Of a stretch of DNA of 64,000 nucleotides, positions 43,991 through 52,305 are shown piece after piece. This stretch comes from Methanohalophilus portucalensis (GTDB lineage: Archaea > Halobacteriota > Methanosarcinia > Methanosarcinales > Methanosarcinaceae): NCBI RefSeq assembly GCF_002761295.1, contig NZ_CP017881.1:1859750-1923749 (forward strand). Reading direction: 5' to 3'. The translations under genes were made by a program, and so were the position numbers. Under the pieces are notes generated by a model. The model was given only the letters and a program-made list of their open reading frames with translations. It was not told the origin of the DNA and searched no databases. Every line of letters begins with the position of its first letter. The first letter of the stretch is position 1.

Positions 43991-44114
43991 TTTTATGTTA
44001 AAGAAACAAATATTCAGTGAAATTAGTTGTCAAATTATATATTATTTCTGCATATAATATAAGCAAATTATATACCCAATCGTTTATATAATTTATTTTG
44101 TTTGAAATTTTTAA

Positions 44115-44200
44115 ATATAAAAATATTTATCCAGAGGTATTGCGAACTTAAAAGTACTTCCTTTTCAACTTCATTTTCCACCCAAATACTACCTCGATGA
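44115..44200 (-). pseudogene. Decayed histidine-kinase C-terminus (minus strand)
   Basis: The minus strand reads GSIWVENEVEK, then after a one-base shift STFKFAIPLDK, clearly matching GGDIWIESEVGKGSTFTFTIPL at the end of the intact kinase at 42062. The DNA also aligns with 42070-42140. Only about 25 codons remain and an A is missing in the A-run. Confidence 0.65.
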
Positions 44201-44205
44201 AAACA

Positions 44206-44360
44206 CTAAAAAAATATTCAGACACAGGATTGGGTTTATCCGTTGTAAAAAAATGGTTGAGTTACATGGCGAAAAGGTGTGGGTAAAAAGTCAATACGGC
44301 AAATACAGTGTATTCGGATTCAACCTTCCCTTAAACCTCAATGATAAAAATTTACAATAA
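44206..44360 (+). pseudogene. Decayed histidine-kinase C-terminus (plus strand)
   Basis: The plus strand reads DTGLGLSVVKK in one frame and, after loss of one A in a 7-A run near 44250, MVELHGEKVWVKSQYGKYS and VFGFNLPLNL, ending TAA at 44358. This is the G2 box and tail of a HATPase domain. It lies head to head with the minus-strand remnant. The rest of 43991-44483 has no other recognisable content. Confidence 0.65.
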
Positions 44361-44483
44361 GGAGTGGAATCCAAAAAGCTCCACACCAGTACTAAAATCG
44401 CAACAAATAGTCTACTTTTTGCCCTATTATACTAAATACAATCATATCCATATTTTATCTAGAGATTAATGTGGGGGTATTAG

Positions 44484-45776
44484 TTGCTCAAAATAGTTGT
44501 AACACTAGCTTTGTTATTATTCTTATTAACAGGTATGGCAGGGGCCTGGCAGCCAGAAACGTGCAAGGATTGTCATCTTGAAAAATATGAGATATGGAAT
44601 TCTTCTGCACATGCAGAATCCTTAAACTCTGCAGGGGGGTCGGTTGTTGATATTGAAAGGTGTACTGAGTGTCATGTTGAATCTTCCATTAAAGAAACCT
44701 GGGGGAGGGAAGATGTGGAAAACACAATTGAACCAATCACCTGTGAAGTATGCCATCTCCCCCCGGATGAAGGCTATGATGCCCATCTGGACACTCCATC
44801 AGCCCATATCCCGGAAGTTACCCTTTCTGCTGAAATGTGTGGGAACTGCCACAGGGATTCCCACCATCCGTTCATCGAGGAATGGGGTGAATATGACACC
44901 GAAAGCTTTGAGATGGAGTCCATGGCAAGTCATTCCGAACCCACTGATGTGGCGGAACCCTTCATTCTGGACAGGGATAACTCATGTGTCGCATGCAAGA
45001 GCACTGATGGGGCTATTCCATCTCTGGAAGATGAAAGCATCTATGGCCTAAACCTGAATGATGTTCCACAACCTGAATATGTAGAAGAATGGCGTGTCAC
45101 CTGTGTAGCCTGCCATGAACCACATTCCGCCGAATACCGTAGAGAAGGGCCTCTTCTTTGTGGAAATTGTCATAATGGTATGGGTGCCACGGCAGATGGC
45201 ATGACTACGGAAATCCACCATCCCAACTGGGAAATGTATAACGATTCCATCTATAACACAGGCAACCACCCTGAGATCGGGTGTTCGGATTGTCATATGG
45301 CTTCAAGGCAGTACAATGACACCACACATGAAACAGCCGTGACAGGCCATACGTTCGATTATGAACCCGAACTGTTATTCAGTTTAGAATCATCCGGGGA
45401 ATGCTATGATTGCCATGATGAAGAGTTTGCAGAGGTTATTGAAACAAGACAGGATTTGATTGCGCAAAGGATTGAAGAACTCAAAAGTGTACAGAACAAT
45501 GCCAGTGTTGTTCTGGAAAATCTCAATGGTACGGCTTCCTATGAAACAAAACTTGAGGATTACAACAATGCAGTCTTTTACATGCATTTTGTTGAAGAGG
45601 ACGGAAGTCTTGGCATTCACAACATGGAAAAGGCCAATGAATACCTGGACAAATCAGATAAATTATTCAATTCTGTAACTGAAACTGAAGAGCCTGTTGA
45701 GCAACCCGGATTTGAAGCAATTGTTGCAGTCTTTGGCCTGATGTTTATGTTCTGGATAGCAAGGAAAAGGGATTGA
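44484..45776 (+). CDS. Nine-motif multiheme cytochrome c with a PGF-CTERM-like anchor
   Basis: 430 residues. Signal peptide about 1-21 (ending AGA). Then eight CxxCH motifs (CKDCH at 27-31, CTECH, CEVCH, CGNCH, CVACH, CGNCH, CSDCH, CYDCH) and one CVACK between the fourth and fifth. CxxCK is the lysine-ligated active-site heme of nitrite reductase NrfA and octaheme tetrathionate reductase. After the hemes, DGSLGIHNMEKANEYL resembles the C-terminal helix of that superfamily. The end PGFEAIVAVFGLMFMFWIARKRD is a PGF motif, a membrane helix and basic residues, an archaeosortase-type tail. The start is TTG after GGGGGT. Located on the outer face of the membrane; role in extracellular electron transfer or N/S-oxide reduction is open. 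Confidence 0.85.
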   Translation: MLKIVVTLALLLFLLTGMAGAWQPETCKDCHLEKYEIWNSSAHAESLNSAGGSVVDIERCTECHVESSIKETWGREDVENTIEPITCEVCHLPPDEGYDAHLDTPSAHIPEVTLSAEMCGNCHRDSHHPFIEEWGEYDTESFEMESMASHSEPTDVAEPFILDRDNSCVACKSTDGAIPSLEDESIYGLNLNDVPQPEYVEEWRVTCVACHEPHSAEYRREGPLLCGNCHNGMGATADGMTTEIHHPNWEMYNDSIYNTGNHPEIGCSDCHMASRQYNDTTHETAVTGHTFDYEPELLFSLESSGECYDCHDEEFAEVIETRQDLIAQRIEELKSVQNNASVVLENLNGTASYETKLEDYNNAVFYMHFVEEDGSLGIHNMEKANEYLDKSDKLFNSVTETEEPVEQPGFEAIVAVFGLMFMFWIARKRD

Positions 45777-45791
45777 ATTATCCCTTAACTT

Positions 45792-46553
45792 TTAATTTTC
45801 TTTGTTCTTTTCAATTTGCTCTCTGAGTGCCTTAATACCCATTGTGGGTGGAACTTTTTTCGGGCAGACTGCCACACATTTATAGACAAGGTCACAACCC
45901 CATACACCAGACTCTGAATCAACAAAATCCAGTCTTTCCTTACGACTGGCATTATTCTCCCGGGGATCGAGATGCATACGCCAGGCCTTTGCAAGAGTTG
46001 CAGGGCTGAGATACGTGTCATCTCTTGCAGCCACCGGACATGCACCGTGACAACAGGCGCACAGTATACAGTTGGTATACTTCTCAATCTTTTCCCGCAG
46101 GTCCGGACTCACCAGGTTACCCCCTTCAGGATGTTGTTCAGGAGAATTTATCCAGGGCTTGATAGAATCCACCAGATTATAGAATGTATCCATATCCACA
46201 ATCAGATCACGAATTACCTCCAGATTAGACAGGGGTTCAATTAAGATTACTTCATTTTCTGCTTCTGATTTCTGACCTGCTACAAATATATCATCTGAAC
46301 CTTCTCTGGTATTTTCTTTTTTAGCAATGCCTACCTGTGTCCTGCAGGCAAGCCGGGGAACCCTGTTGATAAGCATTCCACAACTCCCGCATACGGCACC
46401 CCGGCATGCATACCTGAAACAAAGACTGCCATCCATGTGTTCCTGCACATAGAAGAGGGCCTCCAGTACCGTCATCCCTGCAGTTTCCTCAATCTCGAAA
46501 GAATCATACCACTCCCTGCTTTCATCCTGGCGCTTGATTTTCAGGTAAACCAT
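45792..46553 (-). CDS. Succinate dehydrogenase / fumarate reductase iron-sulfur subunit
   Basis: 253 residues: a [2Fe-2S] plant-ferredoxin domain with CFRYACRGAVCGSCGM and a later Cys in RLACRT, then two clusters as in SdhB/FrdB, CILCACCHGACP ([4Fe-4S]) and CDLVYKCVAVCPK ([3Fe-4S]-type). It lacks the CCG domain that would make it a TfrB of thiol:fumarate reductase. It starts on the stop of the flavoprotein gene (TGATG overlap) and is the last gene of fumC-sdhA-sdhB. No membrane anchor gene follows, so the electron partner is unknown. Confidence 0.92.
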   Translation of the reverse strand: MVYLKIKRQDESREWYDSFEIEETAGMTVLEALFYVQEHMDGSLCFRYACRGAVCGSCGMLINRVPRLACRTQVGIAKKENTREGSDDIFVAGQKSEAENEVILIEPLSNLEVIRDLIVDMDTFYNLVDSIKPWINSPEQHPEGGNLVSPDLREKIEKYTNCILCACCHGACPVAARDDTYLSPATLAKAWRMHLDPRENNASRKERLDFVDSESGVWGCDLVYKCVAVCPKKVPPTMGIKALREQIEKNKEN

Positions 46554-48229
46554 CAGTATTCCCTCCTTTTTGGTTGGAACTGCGTAATCGTCACATCCTT
46601 GTATTTCAGCTTAGGTTCGCCATCCTCCAGATAGGCAAGAGTGTGCTTGAGCCAGTTTCCATCATCCCTTTCCAGAAAATCGGTCCTGTAATGCGCACCC
46701 CGGCTTTCCTCCCGCACCAGTGCACCTTCAGTTATAACCCGGGCAATATTCAGCATTCCTTTAACTTCAAGTACATTCGTCAATTCCATATTGAATGCCC
46801 TGACCCTGCTTTTCACATGGATGTTTTCACCCCGTTTTTCCAGGCCCTTCACACTTGCAAGCCCGGTTTCAAGATCTTCACGGTTGCGATAAACACCCAC
46901 ATATTTCTGCATGGTCTGTCTTAATTCATCTTTTACATCGGCAAAACTTTCCCCGCTGTCACCCATCATTGAATCAATATTGGATCTTTCTTCCGCAAGG
47001 CTTTCATTGAGGCTGTCTTCAGAAGGCATATCAATGTTTTTCACAGCATTGGCCGCATGTTCCCCTGCTCTTTTTCCAAATACAATTGTATCAAGTAATG
47101 AATTGCCTCCCAGCCGGTTTGCCCCATGCACACTGATACAGGCACATTCCCCAATTGCGTACAATCCGTCCAGCGGTGTCAATCCATCTTTGCCGGAAGA
47201 GATGCCCCCCATGGAGTAATGATGGCCCGGTTGTACCGGAATCGGCTCCTTTATAGGATCCACTCCGGCAAAATCAATACATATCTGACGGATGCCGCTC
47301 AGTCGCTCATTGATCAGTTCCTTACCCAGATGGGTTATATCAAGCTGCACATAACCTCCGGGAAAGCCCCGTCCTTCATCGATCTCGGTCTGGATGGAAC
47401 GTGCAACGATATCTCTGGGAGCCAGTTCCATTGAGTCAGGTGCATATTGATCCATGAATCTTTCATGGTCTTTGTTGTAGAGGTAGCCCCCTTCCCCCCT
47501 TACACCCTCGGTTATCAGTATATTGGCACCCCACAACGTAGTTGGATGGAATTGTACAAACTCCATGTCCTGAATGGGAACTCCGGCGCGGTAGGCCAGA
47601 CTTATTCCAAAACCTGTATTGATTATGGAGTTCGTGGAACGCTGGTATATACGTCCGTAACCGCCTGTTGCAAGTATAACCGCTTTGGCCCTGAACGTTT
47701 CCAGCTCAGAATCAAGCAAATTGAGTGCCACAAAGCCAGTGCACCTATTGCTATCCGTAGCCAGGCGGGTTACCATCCACTCATTGTAGATCCTGACACC
47801 GGACCTTAACACCTGTTCGTACAGGGTGTGCAGCAAATTATGCCCCGTTCTGTCCCCGGCATAACATGTCCTGGGAAAGCCGGCACCTCCGAAAGGGCGC
47901 TGGGCTATTTTCCCATCTTCAGTGCGGGAAAACAGTGTTCCCCAATTCTCCATTTCATAAACTCTTTCGGGGGCCTCCTTGCAAAGAATTTCGACTGTAT
48001 CCTGATCTGCAAGGTAATCACTCCCTTTTACTGTATCATAGGCGTGACTGTCCCAGCTGTCATCGGAACCTATGGATGCATTTATCCCTCCCTGTGCAGC
48101 TACGGAATGGCTGCGGATGGGTGGAACTTTCGAGATTACTGCCACATCAGCCCCATGATTTTTAGCCTCAAGCGCAGCCCTGAGACCGGATAAACCTCCA
48201 CCTATCACTATAATATCATGTTCTATCAT
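46553..48229 (-). CDS. Succinate dehydrogenase / fumarate reductase flavoprotein subunit
   Basis: 558 residues, standard length. FAD-binding GGGLSGLRAALEA, the covalent-flavin region with RSHSVAAQGGINASIG, FVQFHPTTLW, the catalytic Arg segment TEGVRGEGGYLYN, ARSIQTEIDEGRG and GGNSLLDTIVFGKRAG. It interconverts succinate and fumarate with the Fe-S subunit encoded next. The start overlaps the upstream fumC by 14 bp. In a methanogen it probably runs as fumarate reductase in the reductive branch making 2-oxoglutarate precursors; direction is inferred. Confidence 0.93.
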   Translation of the reverse strand: MIEHDIIVIGGGLSGLRAALEAKNHGADVAVISKVPPIRSHSVAAQGGINASIGSDDSWDSHAYDTVKGSDYLADQDTVEILCKEAPERVYEMENWGTLFSRTEDGKIAQRPFGGAGFPRTCYAGDRTGHNLLHTLYEQVLRSGVRIYNEWMVTRLATDSNRCTGFVALNLLDSELETFRAKAVILATGGYGRIYQRSTNSIINTGFGISLAYRAGVPIQDMEFVQFHPTTLWGANILITEGVRGEGGYLYNKDHERFMDQYAPDSMELAPRDIVARSIQTEIDEGRGFPGGYVQLDITHLGKELINERLSGIRQICIDFAGVDPIKEPIPVQPGHHYSMGGISSGKDGLTPLDGLYAIGECACISVHGANRLGGNSLLDTIVFGKRAGEHAANAVKNIDMPSEDSLNESLAEERSNIDSMMGDSGESFADVKDELRQTMQKYVGVYRNREDLETGLASVKGLEKRGENIHVKSRVRAFNMELTNVLEVKGMLNIARVITEGALVREESRGAHYRTDFLERDDGNWLKHTLAYLEDGEPKLKYKDVTITQFQPKRREY

Positions 48230-49616
48230 TTCCTGCCCCCGTCATATTAAGTGGATCCAACAGGTCATCGATCTCCTCTTTTGAAAGACCCAAATCTTTT
48301 CTTTCTACTACTTCACGTATGGTACTGTTTGTCCTGTATGCTTCATATGTGATTTCCGCAGCCCTTTCATAACCGATTATAGGTGCCAGGGAAGTTCCCA
48401 ATGCAAGACTGGATTCTGCCATTCTTGAACAGTGATCCGCATTGACGGTTAAACCCCTGAGACAGCGTTCATTGAAAGAATCGATTCCCCCTGTCAGAAT
48501 TGTTATCGAATTAAGAATATTATGAGCAAGAACCGGCGTAAATACGTTCAATTCACATTGTCCCGCCTGTGCTGCCATCATTATGGCAGTATCGTTTCCA
48601 ACCACCTGGAAACACACCATGTTCAGCATCTCTGCCATCACAGGGTTGACCTTACCCGGCATGATCGAGGAGCCAGGCTGCACTGCCGGCAGCACGATTT
48701 CCCCGAAACCGGTGCGTGGACCGCTGGATAACAATCTTAGGTCATTTGCAACCTTAATAAGGCTCACTGCAATACCCTTTAAGGCCGCAGAGGTGCCCAG
48801 AATAGCCCCTGCACCCTGTGTGGCTTCAAAGGGATTTTCCACTAACCTGAAATCAATACCTGTGATATGATTCATTTCCTGAATCGCTGTATCACCAAAT
48901 CCTTCAGGAGTATTGAGACCAGTACCCGTGGCCGTACCCCCCATATTAAGTTCCTTCAAATCCTCCAGTGTACTTTCCAGTCGTTGTTTATCCAGTTCCA
49001 GCATCCTCGAATAGCCACTGAATTCCTGCCCCAGGGTCACTGGCACGGCATCCTGCAGATGGGTTCTGCCGGGTTTTACCACCCCAATATACTCTTTGGC
49101 TTTTGCATCAATTTCATCCTGCAGGGTATTAAGTACAGGCAAGAGTTTATTTGTTATCTTTTCCGTAGCAGCAATATGGATTGCCGTATGAGTCGCGTCA
49201 TTGGAGGACTGGGACATATTAACATGATCATTGGGATGGACCACATCATAGCGACCCTTATGATAACCCAGGATTTCAAGAGCCCTGTTGGCAATAACCT
49301 CGTTGGCATTCATATTCTGGGACGTGCCAGCACCTGACTGGAAAGCATCCAGCACGAAATGGCCATCAAATCTTCCACTTCGCACTTCCTGAGCGGCTTT
49401 GTAGATTGCCTCACCCAGATTACGGTCAAGTTTGGCGGCTTTCATATTGGCTTTTGCAGATGCCATTTTGATCGCAGCCTGTGCCCTGATAAAAGCAGGA
49501 GGCAGCCTCTGACCACTTACCCTGAAATTTATCACAGCACGGGCGGTTTGAGGACCATAATAAACATTGTCTGGAACCTCTACCTCCCCAAGTGTGTCTT
49601 TTTCAACCCTCACCAT
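48216..49616 (-). CDS. Class II fumarase (aspartase/fumarase family)
   Basis: 466 residues of the fumarase/aspartase superfamily: SQSSNDATHTAIHIAA, GRTHLQDAVPVTLGQEFSGY, GGTATGTGLNTPEGF and the signature GSSIMPGKVNPV. The neighbours, both fumarate/succinate subunits, make fumarate hydratase more likely than aspartate ammonia-lyase, although both fit the motifs. Most methanogens use a two-subunit class I Fe-S fumarase; a class II enzyme is less usual and may have been acquired. The start at 49616 is set by GGTGAT 3 bp upstream; a frame to 49646 lacks a ribosome site. Confidence 0.85.
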   Translation of the reverse strand: MVRVEKDTLGEVEVPDNVYYGPQTARAVINFRVSGQRLPPAFIRAQAAIKMASAKANMKAAKLDRNLGEAIYKAAQEVRSGRFDGHFVLDAFQSGAGTSQNMNANEVIANRALEILGYHKGRYDVVHPNDHVNMSQSSNDATHTAIHIAATEKITNKLLPVLNTLQDEIDAKAKEYIGVVKPGRTHLQDAVPVTLGQEFSGYSRMLELDKQRLESTLEDLKELNMGGTATGTGLNTPEGFGDTAIQEMNHITGIDFRLVENPFEATQGAGAILGTSAALKGIAVSLIKVANDLRLLSSGPRTGFGEIVLPAVQPGSSIMPGKVNPVMAEMLNMVCFQVVGNDTAIMMAAQAGQCELNVFTPVLAHNILNSITILTGGIDSFNERCLRGLTVNADHCSRMAESSLALGTSLAPIIGYERAAEITYEAYRTNSTIREVVERKDLGLSKEEIDDLLDPLNMTGAGNDRT

Positions 49617-49753
49617 TATATCACCTGTAAAAGGCATTTTATACACCGGCTTTACGTCATTTCAAACCGGCAATTCCAAAACTACCTGATAAAAATAAAA
49701 TATCTTCAGTAATAAGTGTATGTAACGAACTGGAATGCCCAGAGGGATACAGA

Positions 49754-50881
49754 TTAATAATTGGATTCCAGGGGGTAGAAAATCACATGTCTTATGTGAG
49801 ATTTTGCCAGATCAAGAATTTGTTCTTCCAGATAAGATTTTGAGGGAAATTCGGGGTGGGATGTAGAAAAGAACGAATGTTTTATTTTTTCTCCCACTAT
49901 ATCGTCACAACCGCTTTCAACCTGTATTATCGTAGAACCTTCGCAATATTCATTTTCAGCAAGCACATTGTCCCTGTCACCATCAGTAATTCCTATCAAT
50001 GGTATTTCCAGACGTTTCAGGATACTTCCTGCAATCGCCGTTGTGTCATCCCCAACTGAAATTACCAGATCCGCTTTTCTTGCAAGTTCGAATGTCCTTT
50101 CCGCTTCATGGTTAATAATTACGGCCCTCCATAACTGGTGCTTATGAACATCAATTCTTTCCCTGTTCATTGATTCCAGAACAGGAGTGCGGCGTAAATT
50201 TCCACTTTTTATCCACGCATTTTCAGGGTCAATCTTACCGATGTATGAAGCAAGTTTTTCCACACCATGTTTTTTCAATTGTCCGCCCTTGATAGCAGTA
50301 ATAATCCCATCCTCAAATATTAATTCCACATTCTCACTATTGGCGTAACCGATTACAAGGCCGTTGACCATTATGGATTCTCCGGGCAGGACCCCTGAAA
50401 TCGCGCGTATCTTTTTATTATCGTTTTTTCTGATAGATGGTTGCCTTGCAGTTTCAGGGTACACCAGTGGCATACCCAATTTCCTGCATAGCCAGTATAC
50501 ATCGGAATTTACATCTTTTCCCCTGTGAATAACTTTCCCGTCCGAATTCCCGGGTCTTTCAACCTGTACAAGCGGGACGCCAATGTCCACCCTCTCCGCC
50601 ACCAGATTTCCAAAAACAGTCCCACTTTCAATGGTTTTTCCATGATTTAAAAGGAATATACATTCACACTCTTTTGCAAGTTCAGTGATCGCCTCACTGG
50701 GTTTGCTCAGGCTCCAGATATCAATTAACTCTTCAAGAAAAGAATCCAGAACGGCCAGTTTACACATCGTCCCGGCAGCTACAGCATACACATCTGCCCT
50801 TGCTGAAAGAAGTTGTATTATTTTGCCGGCCCAGCCACTATCTATTATTTCCGGGCCGTGTATTATAATTCCATATTTCAT
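49754..50881 (-). CDS. DUF2117 family methanogen protein
   Basis: 375 residues. The N-terminal half has a Rossmann-like MKYGIIIHGPEIIDSGWAGKII and ARADVYAVAAGTMCKLAVLD; the middle has PGESIMVNGLVIGYANS; the C-terminal half has ARKADLVISVGDDTTAIAGSIL and a GITDGDRDNVL segment suggestive of nucleotide or metal binding. It matches the DUF2117 family, found mainly in methanogens, without known activity. Divergent from larA with about 170 bp between starts. Confidence 0.7.
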   Translation of the reverse strand: MKYGIIIHGPEIIDSGWAGKIIQLLSARADVYAVAAGTMCKLAVLDSFLEELIDIWSLSKPSEAITELAKECECIFLLNHGKTIESGTVFGNLVAERVDIGVPLVQVERPGNSDGKVIHRGKDVNSDVYWLCRKLGMPLVYPETARQPSIRKNDNKKIRAISGVLPGESIMVNGLVIGYANSENVELIFEDGIITAIKGGQLKKHGVEKLASYIGKIDPENAWIKSGNLRRTPVLESMNRERIDVHKHQLWRAVIINHEAERTFELARKADLVISVGDDTTAIAGSILKRLEIPLIGITDGDRDNVLAENEYCEGSTIIQVESGCDDIVGEKIKHSFFSTSHPEFPSKSYLEEQILDLAKSHIRHVIFYPLESNY

Positions 50882-50921
50882 CCTGTCATCCTTGTACTTA
50901 ATGTCTCATAGGTGAAGATAA

Positions 50922-50930
50922 ATTTATATC
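50922..50930 (+). promoter_or_regulatory. TATA box of the larA-like gene
   Basis: ATTTATATC places transcription start at about 50953-50957, at the very edge of the inverted repeat that follows. Confidence 0.5.
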
Positions 50931-50953
50931 TTATCGATTCAAACCCTCAACCT

Positions 50954-51020
50954 GACAAAAGTCGGTCTATTCTGAGTAATATCCATCCCCTCCATTTTAC
51001 CGTCATATGCGACTTTTGTC
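50954..51020 (+). promoter_or_regulatory. Long-arm inverted repeat in the larA-like leader
   Basis: GACAAAAGTCG (50954-50964) and CGACTTTTGTC (51010-51020) are perfect 11-bp reverse complements 45 bp apart, ending 30 bp before the start codon. With the TATA box at 50922, the predicted mRNA begins at the first arm, so the leader could fold into one closed hairpin. It may be an RNA regulator or a split operator. Confidence 0.55.
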
Positions 51021-51049
51021 TTCATTGCAAATAAATGAGGACCGACAAA

Positions 51050-52294
51050 ATGACCGTAATCACTGTACCCTATGGTAACGAAAGTATTGATGTCAATATT
51101 CCGGATTCCAATATGGGTGATATCCTGATGCCCTCTGAAATAGAAGTACAATCTCCCCCCGATGAGCTTGTAAAAAATGCTCTTGCAAATCCGGTAGACA
51201 GCAAACGACTTTCAGAAATCGTAACACCAGAATCCAGTGTAGCCATCATAGTCAGTGATATTACCCGTCCATCCCCTTCTTCAACAATGCTCCCAATACT
51301 TCTTGAAGAATTAAAATCCGGAGGATGTACCGAAGAAAATGTAACGGTGGTCTGTGCCCTGGGACTTCATCGCCAGCAGACTGAAGAAGAGATTAAAAAG
51401 ATACTTGGACATCTTTATGGAAAAGTCAGGTTTGTTGAACACAATAAAGAGAATTGTGTAAAGGTGGGAACAACTTCCAGAGGGACCCCGGTAGAAATAT
51501 TCAAAGAAGTTTATGAGTCTGATATAGTAGTGTGTACCGGCAACATTGAATTCCATTATTATGCAGGTTACAGTGGAGGTGCAAAAGCGATCCTTCCCGG
51601 AGTAAGTTCCAATAATTCTGTTATTACAAACCATAAGATGATGACCTTTGAAGAGGCAACTACCGGCAATATCGACAGTCCTGTAAGACAGGATATGGAG
51701 GAAGCGGCGAAAATATTCGGCCCGGATTTTTTAATCAATGTGGTCCTCAACAGCAAAAAAGAAATCGTCCGGGCTGTAGCCGGTGATATTATAGCTGCCC
51801 ATAGAAAGGGAGTTGAATGTGTGGATAAAATGTACAAGGTGAAAGTGGAACCTGCAGAGGTTGTCATTACAGCAACCGATGCCTCAAAAGGGATGAACCT
51901 CTATCAGGCCTACAAACCACTGGACAATGCAAAAATGGCAGTTATTGACGGAGGCACCATCTTGCTTGCAGCCCCCTGCGGGGAAGGGTTTGGTCATGAA
52001 ATATTTGAGCGCTGGAGCCGACAATGCAGTTGTCCTGCAGAAACAATTGAAAAATTCGACTCAGATTTTGAGTTTGGGGCTCATAAAGCGGCATTTATCG
52101 CACAGCTTGCAATGAAACATGATTTGCTCATGTATTCAGAAATGCCTGAAAAGGATGTACAGGATGTGTATTTCAAGCCTGTAGCAGACATCCAGCAGGC
52201 AATTGATTCAATCATTGCAGAGAATCCGGCCGTGAGAATCCATTTTATGCCCCATGGCCAGAGTACCCTTCCAATTACAAAAGAAAAAAATTAA
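51050..52294 (+). CDS. LarA-family nickel-pincer racemase/epimerase-like protein
   Basis: 414 residues with all residues that bind the nickel-pincer cofactor in lactate racemase: H107 (LGLHRQ), H169 (IEFHYYAGYSGG), K179 (GGAKAILPG) and H195 (ITNHKM), at nearly the same spacing as Lactobacillus LarA (H108, H174, K184, H200). The family racemises or epimerises 2-hydroxy acids. Cofactor genes larB, larC and larE are not nearby and would have to lie elsewhere. ATG 51050 follows GAGG by 9 bp; an in-frame ATG at 51035 is less likely. Substrate unknown. Confidence 0.88.
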   Translation: MTVITVPYGNESIDVNIPDSNMGDILMPSEIEVQSPPDELVKNALANPVDSKRLSEIVTPESSVAIIVSDITRPSPSSTMLPILLEELKSGGCTEENVTVVCALGLHRQQTEEEIKKILGHLYGKVRFVEHNKENCVKVGTTSRGTPVEIFKEVYESDIVVCTGNIEFHYYAGYSGGAKAILPGVSSNNSVITNHKMMTFEEATTGNIDSPVRQDMEEAAKIFGPDFLINVVLNSKKEIVRAVAGDIIAAHRKGVECVDKMYKVKVEPAEVVITATDASKGMNLYQAYKPLDNAKMAVIDGGTILLAAPCGEGFGHEIFERWSRQCSCPAETIEKFDSDFEFGAHKAAFIAQLAMKHDLLMYSEMPEKDVQDVYFKPVADIQQAIDSIIAENPAVRIHFMPHGQSTLPITKEKN

Positions 52295-52305
52295 ACTAGG
52301 GGGTT

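Noticed and set aside
46574-48193. Several long plus-strand frames antisense to the fumarate reductase genes
   Set aside because: They mirror the codon bias of the real minus-strand genes and lack ribosome sites and domains.
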